From: JAUWNJ01 sp034190305
Lineage (GTDB): Bacteria; Planctomycetota; Phycisphaerae; SM23-33
Assembly: GCA_034190305.1 (NCBI GenBank)
Contig: JAXHSV010000004.1
Coordinates: 1-33,193, forward strand
Direction of reading: 5' to 3'
DNA length: 33,193 nt
Position numbers and translations under genes: made by a program
Part shown: piece by piece, positions 7,951 to 15,461 of the stretch
Layout: every line of letters begins with the position of its first letter
How positions within the stretch are numbered: position 1 is the stretch's first letter
The notes under the pieces: model-generated
Told to the model about the DNA's origin: nothing
Seen by the model: only the letters and a program-made list of their open reading frames with translations
Database searches by the model: none

Positions 7951-9477
7951 ATGTCTTCCAGGCGCCCAGGGGTGATATTGTCGATTCTGACGGTCTTTGT
8001 CGCTGTTACGTCCGTTCCGGCGACGGCGGCGTTTGATAATCCCAAGGCCAGGATACCTCCGCGCGCCAAACCTCATCGCCGCAGCGCGGGCGAATCGCTC
8101 CCGCCGCTGCCCCTTCCGGCCACACCGCTGCGCCGCTCCGAGCGCAAGCGCCAGCCCGCCCCGCCGGCGCTGATCGGCATGATTACTTTCACCGGCTCGC
8201 ATTTCGTAATCAAGGAAGGCCGGCGCGTACCCGCCGAGCAGTTCCCCACCACGCAGATCGACATCGAACGCCTGACCAATTACGCCAATCATCGCCTGGG
8301 AATCCGCTATCGATACGTCGCTACCACCCTGAAGAATTTCTCGTGGGACCCCGTCGAATTGCCTCTGCTGTACATCACCGGATGGACGCCGATGCCGAAA
8401 CTATCAGACAAGGCGATCGAAGGCCTCCGCAGGTACATCTACGACGGCGGAACGCTCATTGTGCACGCACAGTGCGGAAGGAAGGAATTCACCCGCACCG
8501 CCAAGCGGGAAATCGCCAGGCTCTTCCCTGACCGGAAATTAGCGGCATTAGATACCGACTCGCCACTGTTCCGCAGTTATTTCCGCATAACCACGATGCG
8601 CGTCCGCAAGGACGACGAACCGTTCAGGTCAATCCCGCCGGACCTCGAAGCCGTCTATGTCGGATGCAGACCCGCGATTATCTTCTCGTCCATCGACCTG
8701 AACTGCGGATGGGACGTTGACCGCCACCCCATCGAAGGCGGAATCCTCTACCATCAGGACGACGCACTTGCGCTGGGCGTCAATATCATCACCTGTTCGC
8801 TGGCCAACATGAAATACGCCCGCGCGTTCGCCACCGAGAAGGTCTATCACCAGCAGGACCAGAATACCCGCGACCAGTTGGTCATCGGGCAGATCGTCCA
8901 CGACGGCGACTGGGACCCGACCCCACACGCGCTGCCGAACCTCCTGAAATACATCACAGCCAATACGACTCTGAACGTCCAGTTCAAGCGCGACGAGGTC
9001 AACCTCGCCGACGAAAGCGCATTCGACCACGTCGCCCTGTACATGACGGGACTGCGGGATTTCAAGTTCAACAAGACCGAAATCGCCCGCCTGCGAACCT
9101 ATCTCGCCAGCGGCGGTGTGCTCGTAGCCGACGCAGCCGCCGGTAAAAAGGCCTTCGACGCCGCCTTCCGTCGGGAAATAAAACGCATCCTGCCGAAGGC
9201 CCAACTCAAACCAATCGCACTGACCAGCCCACTGTACCAGTCGCCGTTCAAGGTCAGCGCGACCGATTACACAGACGCAGCCCATGCCGCCGAACCCGAC
9301 CTGAACGCACCGGCGATGCTGGGCATCTACGTTGATGGATCGCTGGCTGTAATCTATTCGCCCTATTCTCTCTCCAACGGGTGGGAGCAAATCCCCTACG
9401 CCTACAGCATAGGCTACGCCGACGACGACGCCCTCCGCCTCGGCGTCAACATCTTCGCGTACGCGGTAACGCACTGA
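7951..9477 (+). CDS. Exported protein with two tandem DUF4159 domains
   Basis: 508 residues with a signal peptide (cleavage likely after ATA, about residue 27) and a proline/arginine-rich linker to about residue 73. Two copies of the same domain follow, at about 75-290 and 308-508. Each shows the DUF4159 pattern: a strand with F-R-DE..N, LPLLYITGW or VALYMTGL, then LRRYIYDGGTLIVHAQCG or LRTYLASGGVLVADAAAG, then REI.R..P, SPLF/SPLY, a YV.G..AVIFS/AVIYS strand and a D-DAL-LGVNI ending. This is a glutamine-amidotransferase-like fold lacking an obvious catalytic triad; family function is unknown and it is common next to MoxR/BatA-type genes in Planctomycetota. GAGGTGA gives a good ribosome site. 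Confidence 0.8.
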   Translation: MSSRRPGVILSILTVFVAVTSVPATAAFDNPKARIPPRAKPHRRSAGESLPPLPLPATPLRRSERKRQPAPPALIGMITFTGSHFVIKEGRRVPAEQFPTTQIDIERLTNYANHRLGIRYRYVATTLKNFSWDPVELPLLYITGWTPMPKLSDKAIEGLRRYIYDGGTLIVHAQCGRKEFTRTAKREIARLFPDRKLAALDTDSPLFRSYFRITTMRVRKDDEPFRSIPPDLEAVYVGCRPAIIFSSIDLNCGWDVDRHPIEGGILYHQDDALALGVNIITCSLANMKYARAFATEKVYHQQDQNTRDQLVIGQIVHDGDWDPTPHALPNLLKYITANTTLNVQFKRDEVNLADESAFDHVALYMTGLRDFKFNKTEIARLRTYLASGGVLVADAAAGKKAFDAAFRREIKRILPKAQLKPIALTSPLYQSPFKVSATDYTDAAHAAEPDLNAPAMLGIYVDGSLAVIYSPYSLSNGWEQIPYAYSIGYADDDALRLGVNIFAYAVTH

Positions 9478-9479
9478 AA

Positions 9480-9527
9480 TTGCGGATTGCGCCGGCAGTC
9501 CGGCAGGCAGGGATTGCGGATTGCGGA
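9480..9527. repeat. TTGCGGA heptad words in direct orientation
   Basis: Words TTGCGGA and TTGCGCC (9480-9493) and two perfect TTGCGGA words (9514-9527) flank a GC-rich core with CCGGCAG and GGCAGG. Unlike most other arrays here, the two blocks are direct rather than inverted. It begins 3 nt after the end of the DUF4159 gene. Confidence 0.65.
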
Positions 9528-9545
9528 ATATAAGAGGAGGGTGGC

Positions 9546-9614
9546 GTGGTCGCGGTGTTTGCGACCACGTTTGTATCAAGGCGGCTTTAACGTGGCCGCG
9601 AACATAGCGGCTAC
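9546..9614. repeat. Two tandem REP-like hairpins (GTGGTCGC type)
   Basis: The first hairpin has perfect 8-bp arms GTGGTCGC (9546-9553) and GCGACCAC (9561-9568) around a 7-nt loop. The second, GTGGCCGC (9592-9599) and GCGGCTAC (9607-9614), also has a 7-nt loop and one mismatch. A related copy is at 10312-10358, on the other side of the hypothetical gene. They could double as a bidirectional terminator between the convergent genes. Confidence 0.7.
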
Positions 9615-9627
9615 GGCACCCGTTCGG

Positions 9628-10233
9628 CTACTTGATCAAGCGGAAAGATTTCACCATTTCAGCGTGTTTCCCGTAAGCAACCTTTTTAGTATTTAGGGAG
9701 CATGATACTGTAATTGCATAGAGTCGCGCCCCTCTTACAAGGCACGTACCCTTATAACACGACACAACACCATCGATCTCGATAACATACTCGTATTCCA
9801 AGGCCTTCTGGCCATTCAAGAGCACATACTTTGATTGAATTAAGGAGGCCGCATCTCCGAAAAACTGAAACTTACTCTCTACATAACCATCCAGCGCAGC
9901 TGATATTGCACTGTCGGTCAACATAGGACCCGGAAAGATATTTACCCATACATGGAATATCCCTTCCTCCTCGATAACAACTGTGTATTCTCTCATCGTC
10001 CCAGAAGTAACTCGCCTACCAGTCGGATCGTAAGAACTCAACTCAGGCTCACCGGGAAAGAAGACTGCAAAACAGTCCTGAGTCGAGACGTATCTTTGAA
10101 ATCCCGGAGCTTCGAATGCTGGCAAAGGTGTGAAAATGTTATTGCTTTCGCCCTCTCTGGTCGTCTTTTTTTGCCCAGCCCAATATAGGCTAACCATGCA
10201 TACAATTGGCGCAACTAAAGCGATGACAATCAA
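9628..10233 (-). CDS. Membrane-anchored hypothetical protein (PsbP-like pattern)
   Basis: 201 residues from a TTG start. An N-terminal hydrophobic segment (about 2-20) anchors a soluble domain that opens with DCFAVFFPGEPEL and includes MREYTVVIEEEGIFHVWV, a helix with SAISAALDGYVESKFQF, LNGQKALEYEYVI, and RGARLYAITVSC. This order resembles the PsbP/DUF1795-like domains of many exported planctomycete proteins, but I cannot name a function. No in-frame ATG lies upstream. An ATG at 10268-10270 would give a basic MRK lead into the membrane segment if one base near 10257-10260 were extra, so the true start may be hidden by a frameshift. REP-like hairpins flank the gene on both sides. Confidence 0.6.
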   Translation of the reverse strand: MIVIALVAPIVCMVSLYWAGQKKTTREGESNNIFTPLPAFEAPGFQRYVSTQDCFAVFFPGEPELSSYDPTGRRVTSGTMREYTVVIEEEGIFHVWVNIFPGPMLTDSAISAALDGYVESKFQFFGDAASLIQSKYVLLNGQKALEYEYVIEIDGVVSCYKGTCLVRGARLYAITVSCSLNTKKVAYGKHAEMVKSFRLIK

Positions 10234-10311
10234 CCAACGAGGTATCTTACGCGCCCTAGGTTTTCCTCATATCTATCTTTCTGATCGACAGTTGGTGGGT
10301 GTGCAGATGGC

Positions 10312-10358
10312 CTGGTCGCGGTATTTACAGCCACGGCACCCGGCTTGGTCAGACCAAG
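10312..10358. repeat. REP-like repeat copy and adjoining perfect palindrome
   Basis: TGGTCGCGGTATTTACAG followed by CCACGGCACCC matches the hairpin/GGCACCC unit at 9546-9625 with a few changes. It is followed by the perfect palindrome CTTGGTC-A-GACCAAG (10344-10358). Confidence 0.65.
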
Positions 10359-10359
10359 A

Positions 10360-10563
10360 TCAAATTGTCATTAGATACGTATGCTTGCCCATTATCGTCT
10401 GCAAATATATAACCTCAAAGGGAAAGCCTACCCGACCGACCTATTCTACGCGACAATCCCGAAACTGCCAACCGGAAATGTCCAAATCATCCGTCCACAG
10501 CAGCATCCAGCCATTCTTGGCCTCGGTGCTGACACCCCCGTCAGTGTCAAACTGTTCCCGCAA
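10360..10563 (-). pseudogene. Possible broken small gene with an in-frame stop
   Basis: Reading minus from TTG 10563 gives 40 protein-like residues (including EQFDTDGGVSTEAKNGW and WTDDLDISGWQFRD) to a TAG at 10441-10443. The same frame then continues for 26 residues (including GFPFEVIYLQTIMGK) to a TGA that sits 1 nt from the palindrome at 10344-10358. The composition looks coding, but no ribosome site at a suitable distance or family is evident. The plus strand in the same register is also open from an ATG at 10381 (66 residues). Either reading could be a remnant; neither is secure. Confidence 0.2.
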
Positions 10564-10750
10564 CCCCTTATTTTATCTTGACTTGGCGCATCCGGATAGC
10601 ACATGCGCATTTTCTTTTTGACCATTTATTTCGGCCTTTCACAATGGACGGTATGGGTATGAGTGTGACAACAAAACATCGTAACATCTTGTTGAAATCG
10701 AACGTCGGGAGGCGGCTTACAACTGCCCCGGCTTTTTGAAAGGATAAAGA

Positions 10751-10900
10751 ATGACCGTACAAGACACTTTCCGAGAGGCTTACAGGGAAATCGCGCTGAA
10801 GGTACACAGGTTACTTTCCATCAAGGGGACCAGAGAGACCTTCGGACGGCACATCAAAGAACACGAGGAACGTCCGAAAGGCGAGCGGCGAATTTCATAG
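10751..10900 (+). CDS. Candidate 49-residue basic small protein
   Basis: ATG at 10751 is preceded by AAAGGA at a workable distance, and the frame runs 49 codons to TAG. The product is strongly charged and helical in character (TFREAYREIALKVHRLL, then TFGRHIKEHEERPKGERR). No signal peptide, Cys motif or known family is visible. It stands alone in a gene-poor stretch. It may be a genuine small nucleic-acid-binding protein or the front of a decayed gene. Confidence 0.4.
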   Translation: MTVQDTFREAYREIALKVHRLLSIKGTRETFGRHIKEHEERPKGERRIS

Positions 10901-11034
10901 TGTTCGGCTGCTCGGATTTTGTAGAATTCCACACCGGAGCATGGTGGCAACCTATGTGACTGCCTATATGGAAGGGATTCTGTATAATCGTGATGATTTT
11001 ACAATTCGCATCATACCTGCGGGCAAAGTCCGCA
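10901..11034. other. Non-coding remainder of the gene-poor stretch before gatB
   Basis: Nothing convincing is coded here. A TATAAT occurs at 10983-10988 without a clear -35. A weak hairpin, GCGGGC-AAA-GTCCGC, lies about 15 nt beyond the gatB stop and might help end its transcript, but has no U-tract. Between the hypothetical gene and gatB (10234-11034) I see only the repeat, the possible remnant and the small ORF listed separately. Confidence 0.4.
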
Positions 11035-12534
11035 TCATCCGCCTAATTTTTCATGCAGGAGTTTCTGGACTTCTGCGGGCGCGGCTGCTCCGCCTGACAG
11101 TTGCATCACCTGTCCGGTAAGGAAACCGAAGGCCTTTTTCTGCTTCTTCCCGCCGGCGCGGACATCCTCGACGGCCTGGGGATTCTTCGCTATGGCCTGG
11201 TTCACCCACTCGCCAATCTTACCGGCATCGGAGACGACCAGAAGAGCCTCCGATTCGGCAATGACTGACGGGGCAGCATCCGTTTCTACCATCCTTGTGA
11301 AGATTTTGTCAGCAGCAGTGGCGTTGATCTCGCCGCCGGCCAGCATCTTAGCAAGTTCAGCGAGTTGTTCCGGCGTGATTCCGATTTCGGCTATAGCACA
11401 GCCGCGCTCGTTGGCAATGGCGGCGCCGCGACCCAGAAGTAAATTGACACACTGCTTTGCATCCGCGCCGGCGGCGACGGCGGCATCCAGCAAATCTCCC
11501 GTCGGCGCATCCAGCGTCAGGGCGTCCGCCTGCTTTTCGGTGAGTTGGTATTGGCTTATATATCGGGCCTTGCGGGTGATGGGCAACTCGCCTATCCGGG
11601 CGGCAATCTTTTGTCGCCAGGCGTTATCGACCGCCACCGGTGCGAGGTCCGGGTCGGGGAAGTAGCGATAATCGTGGGCCTCTTCCTTGCCCCGCTGGAA
11701 CTCGCAGGCGTTCAGGTCGTCGCGGAAACCCCAGTTCTGCTTGCCGACATCGGCCAGCGACCAGCCCCGGCCCTTCTCGGCGATTTGGGCCTGGTGATAG
11801 TCAATCACCCACCGGCAGGTCCGCTCCAGTGAGCGGAAAGAGTTGAGGTTTTTGACCTCGAAGATGGGCGTAAAGTAGCCGCACGCATCGTCGAAAACTT
11901 TTTCAGTGTCCCCCACCCATAGCGAGATATTCGGCTCGAAGCGCATCTGCCCCATTTCCATGTTGGCTTCGGAAACACCGAGCCAGCGGACCAGCCGCTG
12001 CATTGCCCGCGCGAACGACATGACCTCTTCTACGCTGCGGATGTCCGGCTCGGTAACGATCTCCAGAAGCGGCACGCCCGCGCGGTTCAGGTCAACGCCC
12101 GTGTGGGCTGGAAAGTCGTGAACGTTCTTTCCGGCGTCTTCTTCCAGGTGCGCCCGCGTGACGCCGATGCGCCTGGTTTGTCCGTCCGGCAGCGGAATGT
12201 CCAGATGCCCATCGATTGCCAGCGGCAGGTCGTATTGGCTTATCTGGTAATTTTTCGGCAGGTCCGGGTAGTAGTAACTTTTCCGGTCCCACTTGGTGAA
12301 TTCCGGAAGGCGGCAGTTCAGCGCCAGGCCGACTATCATCGAATAATCGACAGCCTGTCTGTTCATCACCGGCAATGCGCCTGGCATGCCGATGCAGACC
12401 GGGCAGGTGTGCGTGTTGGGCGGGTCGCCGAAGCGGTTGGCGCATCGGCAGAACATCTTGGTGTCGGTCGCCAGTTCGACGTGAATCTCAAATCCGATTA
12501 CCGGCAGCGTGTTGTCTTTAGTTTCAGTCTTCAT
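11035..12534 (-). CDS. gatB: Asp-tRNA(Asn)/Glu-tRNA(Gln) amidotransferase subunit B
   Basis: 499 residues, slightly longer than the usual 475-480. GatB activates the misacylated tRNA by phosphorylation and passes it to ammonia generated by GatA. Marks seen: GFEIHVELATDTKMFCRC, the zinc cysteines C29, C31, C44 and C47, the HTCPVCIGMPGALPVMN signature, HLEEDAGK, NRAGVPLLEIVTEPD, FEVKNLNSFRSLER, the EAHDYRYFPDPDL motif, and a C-terminal YqeY-like helical domain ending in KKAFGFLTGQVMQLSGG. No gatA or gatC is next to it. Transcription starts beside a cluster of REP-like hairpins. Confidence 0.95.
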   Translation of the reverse strand: MKTETKDNTLPVIGFEIHVELATDTKMFCRCANRFGDPPNTHTCPVCIGMPGALPVMNRQAVDYSMIVGLALNCRLPEFTKWDRKSYYYPDLPKNYQISQYDLPLAIDGHLDIPLPDGQTRRIGVTRAHLEEDAGKNVHDFPAHTGVDLNRAGVPLLEIVTEPDIRSVEEVMSFARAMQRLVRWLGVSEANMEMGQMRFEPNISLWVGDTEKVFDDACGYFTPIFEVKNLNSFRSLERTCRWVIDYHQAQIAEKGRGWSLADVGKQNWGFRDDLNACEFQRGKEEAHDYRYFPDPDLAPVAVDNAWRQKIAARIGELPITRKARYISQYQLTEKQADALTLDAPTGDLLDAAVAAGADAKQCVNLLLGRGAAIANERGCAIAEIGITPEQLAELAKMLAGGEINATAADKIFTRMVETDAAPSVIAESEALLVVSDAGKIGEWVNQAIAKNPQAVEDVRAGGKKQKKAFGFLTGQVMQLSGGAAAPAEVQKLLHEKLGG

Positions 12535-12557
12535 AATAAAATCGGCTCTGTCTGTCA

Positions 12558-12649
12558 GCCGCGTCAGCGGCGCCTTTCTTAGCCACGGGCGTCAAGCCCG
12601 TGGAAAAGAATCGCCCGACAAAATCAAGCCCCGTTAGGGGCGTCTTGAT
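12558..12649. repeat. Cluster of three REP-like hairpins
   Basis: Three stems lie in tandem: GCCGC-GTCA-GCGGC (12558-12571), CCACGGG-7 nt-CCCGTGG (12583-12603), and ATCAAG/CCCC-GTTA-GGGG/CTTGAT (12623-12649, with a 3-nt bulge). The CCACGGG/CCCGTGG plus CCCC-GGGG pairing is the look of REP elements mobilised by RAYT (IS200-like) transposases; no such transposase is in the window. The cluster sits between the kduD-like stop and the gatB start. Confidence 0.75.
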
Positions 12650-12652
12650 CGT

Positions 12653-13417
12653 TTATCTCAACAGATACCCGCCATCGACGGCGATTATTTGTCCGGTGAT
12701 ATATCGCCCCGCCTCCGAAGCCAGCATCAGAAGCGCGCCGGTAAGTTCGGCAGGATCGCCCCACCGCGCCATCGGGATGTGGGAGAGAATTTCAGCATTG
12801 CGTTTTTTATCTTCCATAAGCGGGGCAGTCATGTCGGTGACGAAATAGCCAGGTGCAATCGCATTGACGGTTATTTCCCGCTCGGCCCATTCGTTCGCCA
12901 TTGCTCGGGTCAGGCCGGCGACGCCCGATTTTGCGGCAGTGTATGCACAAATGGTCCACCCCGCCAGGTAACTGGATATGCTGGCGATATTGATTATCCG
13001 CCCGCCCTTCTCCCACATTATCCTCGCAGCCTGCCGGGACAGGTCGAATACAGCCGTCATGTGCAGTTCGATAACCTCGCGCCATTTATCCATTGGAAAA
13101 TCGACCGCCGGCGCGCGGTGCTGGATTCCGGCATTGTTGAGAAGGATGTCCAAACCGCCAAGTTTATCGCCAGTCCGCCGAATAAGTCCCCGACGGGTTT
13201 CGTCTTTGTTCAAATCCGCTTTAAGGACCACCAGTTTCCGCGAAAACTCCGCTGCCGCTTTGACGGCTTCGTCTGCCAGGCCGCTTCGGCAAATGACGGC
13301 TACATCCGCGCCGGCCCCCAGCAGCGCCTTTGTGAACGCAAGCCCCAATCCGCGGTTTCCGCCGGTTACGGCTGCGAGTTTGCCTTCAAGACTGAATTGC
13401 GCCAGATACGGGTTCAT
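12653..13417 (-). CDS. kduD: Short-chain dehydrogenase, KduD-like (2-deoxy-D-gluconate / 5-keto-4-deoxyuronate pathway)
   Basis: 254 residues. The Rossmann motif is TGGNRGLG (18-25), with NNAG (94-97), a catalytic serine in INIASISS and the Y159xxxK163 pair. The middle and end fit KduD closely: the position of HRAPAVDFPMDKW, YTAAKSGVAGLTRAMANEWA, VNAIAPGYFVTD, AEILSHIPMARWGDP and IAVDGGYLLR. KduD uses NAD(H) on 2-keto-3-deoxy-gluconate-type compounds in uronate breakdown. The frame is open further upstream, but the ATG at 13417 follows the stop of the M20 gene by 1 nt, which sets the start and shows coupling. Gluconate 5-dehydrogenase-type substrates cannot be excluded. Confidence 0.75.
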   Translation of the reverse strand: MNPYLAQFSLEGKLAAVTGGNRGLGLAFTKALLGAGADVAVICRSGLADEAVKAAAEFSRKLVVLKADLNKDETRRGLIRRTGDKLGGLDILLNNAGIQHRAPAVDFPMDKWREVIELHMTAVFDLSRQAARIMWEKGGRIINIASISSYLAGWTICAYTAAKSGVAGLTRAMANEWAEREITVNAIAPGYFVTDMTAPLMEDKKRNAEILSHIPMARWGDPAELTGALLMLASEAGRYITGQIIAVDGGYLLR

Positions 13418-13418
13418 T

Positions 13419-14594
13419 TTACCGCTTTGTGTGTTTGCGAAAGTCGTCATGGACGCTCTTTCGGAAGGCGTCATCTGAAAAGTATCGGTATCCCACCTGC
13501 GCCATCGCCTCTGCCGTGCGGAGCATCTGTTTGAGTCCGTAGGCGCTTCCGGCGGCCTTGCGGAAAGCTACGGAGTGGGCGGGGATTTCCCTCCCGGCGA
13601 TACCAAAATACACGTGAGAGCCCGGAACCACGCAGGAGACATCTCCGAAATCGGACGAGCCTCGTCCCGACTGTTCGGGAATGACCGGGTTCAGTCCCGC
13701 CGCTTCCGCCGATTCGATGAACGCCTCGTTAAAAGGTTTATTAGGCCGGCGCCCCCGGTACGGCTCCAGCCCGGGACTTATTTTGGCTTTCGTTCCGGTC
13801 ATCAAGGCTGCGCCTCTTGCGATATCACGGAAGCGTTCAGCCATATCGGTAAAAACGTCCTCGTCGGGCGACCGAAGGAAGAACCGGCAGGAAGCCAGGT
13901 CGGGGATAATGTTGGGAGCCACGCCACCTTCGACAACGATGCCGTGAACTCGGCTGGTTTCAGGCAGCTGCTGCCGCCAGGCGCTGACGCCGTGGAAAAG
14001 CAGCATTATGGCGTCCAGCGCATTCCTGGCCTTCTCCGGAGATGCAGCCGCGTGGGCCGAAACACCCTCGAAAGTAACGTCGATACGCTGGATCGCGGTG
14101 CAGCCGGTGTCCGGAGTCGTGCGCCATGACGGATGCGCCATCATCACTGCATCAATTCCCTTCAGGGCGCCGTTTGCGAGCATCTTTATCTTACCGCCCT
14201 TCGATTCTTCCGCCGGCGCACCCATCACTACAAGCGTTCCGGCAATTTTGTCTCGCTTCAGCATCGCGCGGAGCGCCGCGCCCGCGCCCATCGCAGCCGT
14301 GCATATCAGATTATGCCCGCAGGCGTGGCCTATCTCAGGCAGAGCGTCGTACTCAGCCATAAGGCAGAACACCGGTTTGCCCCGCCCGAAGACGGCTTTA
14401 TACGCAGTCGAAAGACCCGCGAACGGCGTCTGCACCTTGAACCCCCAGCGTTTGAGCATCTGCACTTGCCAGGCGCACGCCTTCTTTTCCTCGAAACCCA
14501 GTTCCGGATTTCGGTGTATCTTCATCGCCAGGGCTTTCAGTTCATCTGCATGTCCGGCGATAGTCTTTTTGATCTCCACACTGGTTGTCGTCAT
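13419..14594 (-). CDS. M20-family amidohydrolase (AbgB/IAA-amino acid hydrolase type)
   Basis: 391 residues. Metal ligands lie in AEYDALPEIGHACGHN (80-95) and in GAPAEESKGGK. HPSWRTTPDTGCTAIQRIDVTFEGVSAHAAASPEKARNALDA covers the dimerisation domain entry, and the C-terminal SHVYFGIAGREIPAHSVAF carries the last histidine. Members cleave amide bonds of N-acyl or aminobenzoyl amino acids. AAGGAG stands 6 nt before the ATG at 14594, which is why the start 18 nt further upstream is rejected. It is coupled to the kduD-like gene downstream; the pairing does not define the substrate. Confidence 0.85.
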   Translation of the reverse strand: MTTTSVEIKKTIAGHADELKALAMKIHRNPELGFEEKKACAWQVQMLKRWGFKVQTPFAGLSTAYKAVFGRGKPVFCLMAEYDALPEIGHACGHNLICTAAMGAGAALRAMLKRDKIAGTLVVMGAPAEESKGGKIKMLANGALKGIDAVMMAHPSWRTTPDTGCTAIQRIDVTFEGVSAHAAASPEKARNALDAIMLLFHGVSAWRQQLPETSRVHGIVVEGGVAPNIIPDLASCRFFLRSPDEDVFTDMAERFRDIARGAALMTGTKAKISPGLEPYRGRRPNKPFNEAFIESAEAAGLNPVIPEQSGRGSSDFGDVSCVVPGSHVYFGIAGREIPAHSVAFRKAAGSAYGLKQMLRTAEAMAQVGYRYFSDDAFRKSVHDDFRKHTKR

Positions 14595-14611
14595 GCCTAC
14601 TCCTTGAAGCA

Positions 14612-14741
14612 CCTGACAAAATGGGCCACAGAGGCACAGAGAACGCAGAGAAAAAATAGAATCAAAAAACTTTTTTCATTTTTTTTCTTTTATTCTCATA
14701 CCTCTGTGTTCTCTGCGCCTCTGCGGCCTATTTCTGTCAGG
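14612..14741. repeat. Long inverted repeat of 9-nt CACAGAGAA-type words
   Basis: Arms 14612-14650 and 14701-14741 pair almost throughout. The outer edges are CCTGACA and TGTCAGG; the inner parts are 9-nt words such as CACAGAGAA and CGCAGAGAA. The 50-nt loop is nearly pure A/T with two T runs. Located between the M20 gene and the nitroreductase end. Confidence 0.85.
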
Positions 14742-14757
14742 GATTATTAGTCTCCGT

Positions 14758-14791
14758 TTTCCGGGGCTCGCTCCGCTTAGCGCGAGCCTAC
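14758..14791 (-). repeat. GTAGG-type palindrome at the nitroreductase 3' end
   Basis: On the minus strand it reads AGTAGGCTCGC, a loop and GAGCGAGCCCC, with GGCTCGC/GCGAGCC as stem. The stop codon TAG of the nitroreductase is the TAG of the leading GTAGG. Compare 24391-24420 and 31792-31828. Confidence 0.6.
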
Positions 14792-15300
14792 TGGAATTTT
14801 TCATAACAGAAGATTTCGTCAAGCCCTTTGCGGTCTCGGTATCGCGGCTCGCCGGCGGGGTAGCCCAGCGTCATCACCTCGACGACCGTCGCCTCGGCGG
14901 GGATACCAAGAAGCTCGTGTATCCGGTCCTGATTGAAAGATCCTATCCAGCAGGTTCCCAGCCCTTCAGCCACCGCGGCAAGGGCGATGTGCTCCATTGC
15001 AATGCCGAGGTCCACCGGGTCGCTTGGAACTCCGCAGGCCATTCGCCGCTCGGGCGCAAGACCGACACCGGCAATGACCAAAGCCGCTTGGGAGACGAAG
15101 GCCTGGTCATTGCAGACGGAGACTAATTTTTTTCGCGTCGCGGCGTCGCGGACGATGATGAATTTCCACGGCTGGCGGTTCGACGCCGACGGCGCCTGAC
15201 GTACTGCCTCAAAAATCCGGTCCAGTTTCTCCTGCTCAATCGGCTTGTCCTGATAGGACCGCACGCTGTAACGCTTTTTGATGGCTTCGTAAAGTTCCAT
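14788..15300 (-). CDS. Nitroreductase-family FMN-dependent oxidoreductase
   Basis: 170 residues, the compact form of the family. FMN-contact motifs are RYSVRSYQDKPI at the N-terminus and APSASNRQPWKFIIV (about 36-50); the second half has AMEHIALAAVAEGLGTCWIGSF and a VMTLGYPAGEPR ending. These enzymes use NAD(P)H to reduce nitroaromatics, quinones or flavin; the natural substrate is unknown. AAGGAG lies 8 nt before the ATG at 15300. The upstream promoter is cut off by the scaffold gap 23 nt away, so its true neighbour is not known. The stop codon is part of a GTAGG palindrome. Confidence 0.85.
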   Translation of the reverse strand: MELYEAIKKRYSVRSYQDKPIEQEKLDRIFEAVRQAPSASNRQPWKFIIVRDAATRKKLVSVCNDQAFVSQAALVIAGVGLAPERRMACGVPSDPVDLGIAMEHIALAAVAEGLGTCWIGSFNQDRIHELLGIPAEATVVEVMTLGYPAGEPRYRDRKGLDEIFCYEKFQ

Positions 15301-15323
15301 GATTATTACTCCTTGTCGTTGGT

Positions 15324-15423
15324 NNNNNNNNNNNNNNNNNNNNNNNNNNNNNNNNNNNNNNNNNNNNNNNNNNNNNNNNNNNNNNNNNNNNNNNNNNNNN
15401 NNNNNNNNNNNNNNNNNNNNNNN
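15324..15423. other. Scaffold gap (100 N)
   Basis: Exactly 100 undetermined bases, the standard placeholder for a gap of unknown length. It lies in the divergent space between the nitroreductase and the ECF sigma gene, so the promoters of both are missing or partly missing. Confidence 0.98.
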
Positions 15424-15461
15424 GTGGATAAACCTTTCTGCTGGTAAAGTCAATACTACTT

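Noticed and set aside
8629..9579. 316-codon minus-strand frame opposite the DUF4159 gene
   Set aside because: Antisense shadow; the plus strand has a signal peptide, a ribosome site and two recognisable domains.
12689..13534. 281-codon plus-strand frame opposite the KduD-like gene
   Set aside because: Shadow of a dehydrogenase with clear TGxxxGxG, NNAG and YxxxK motifs.
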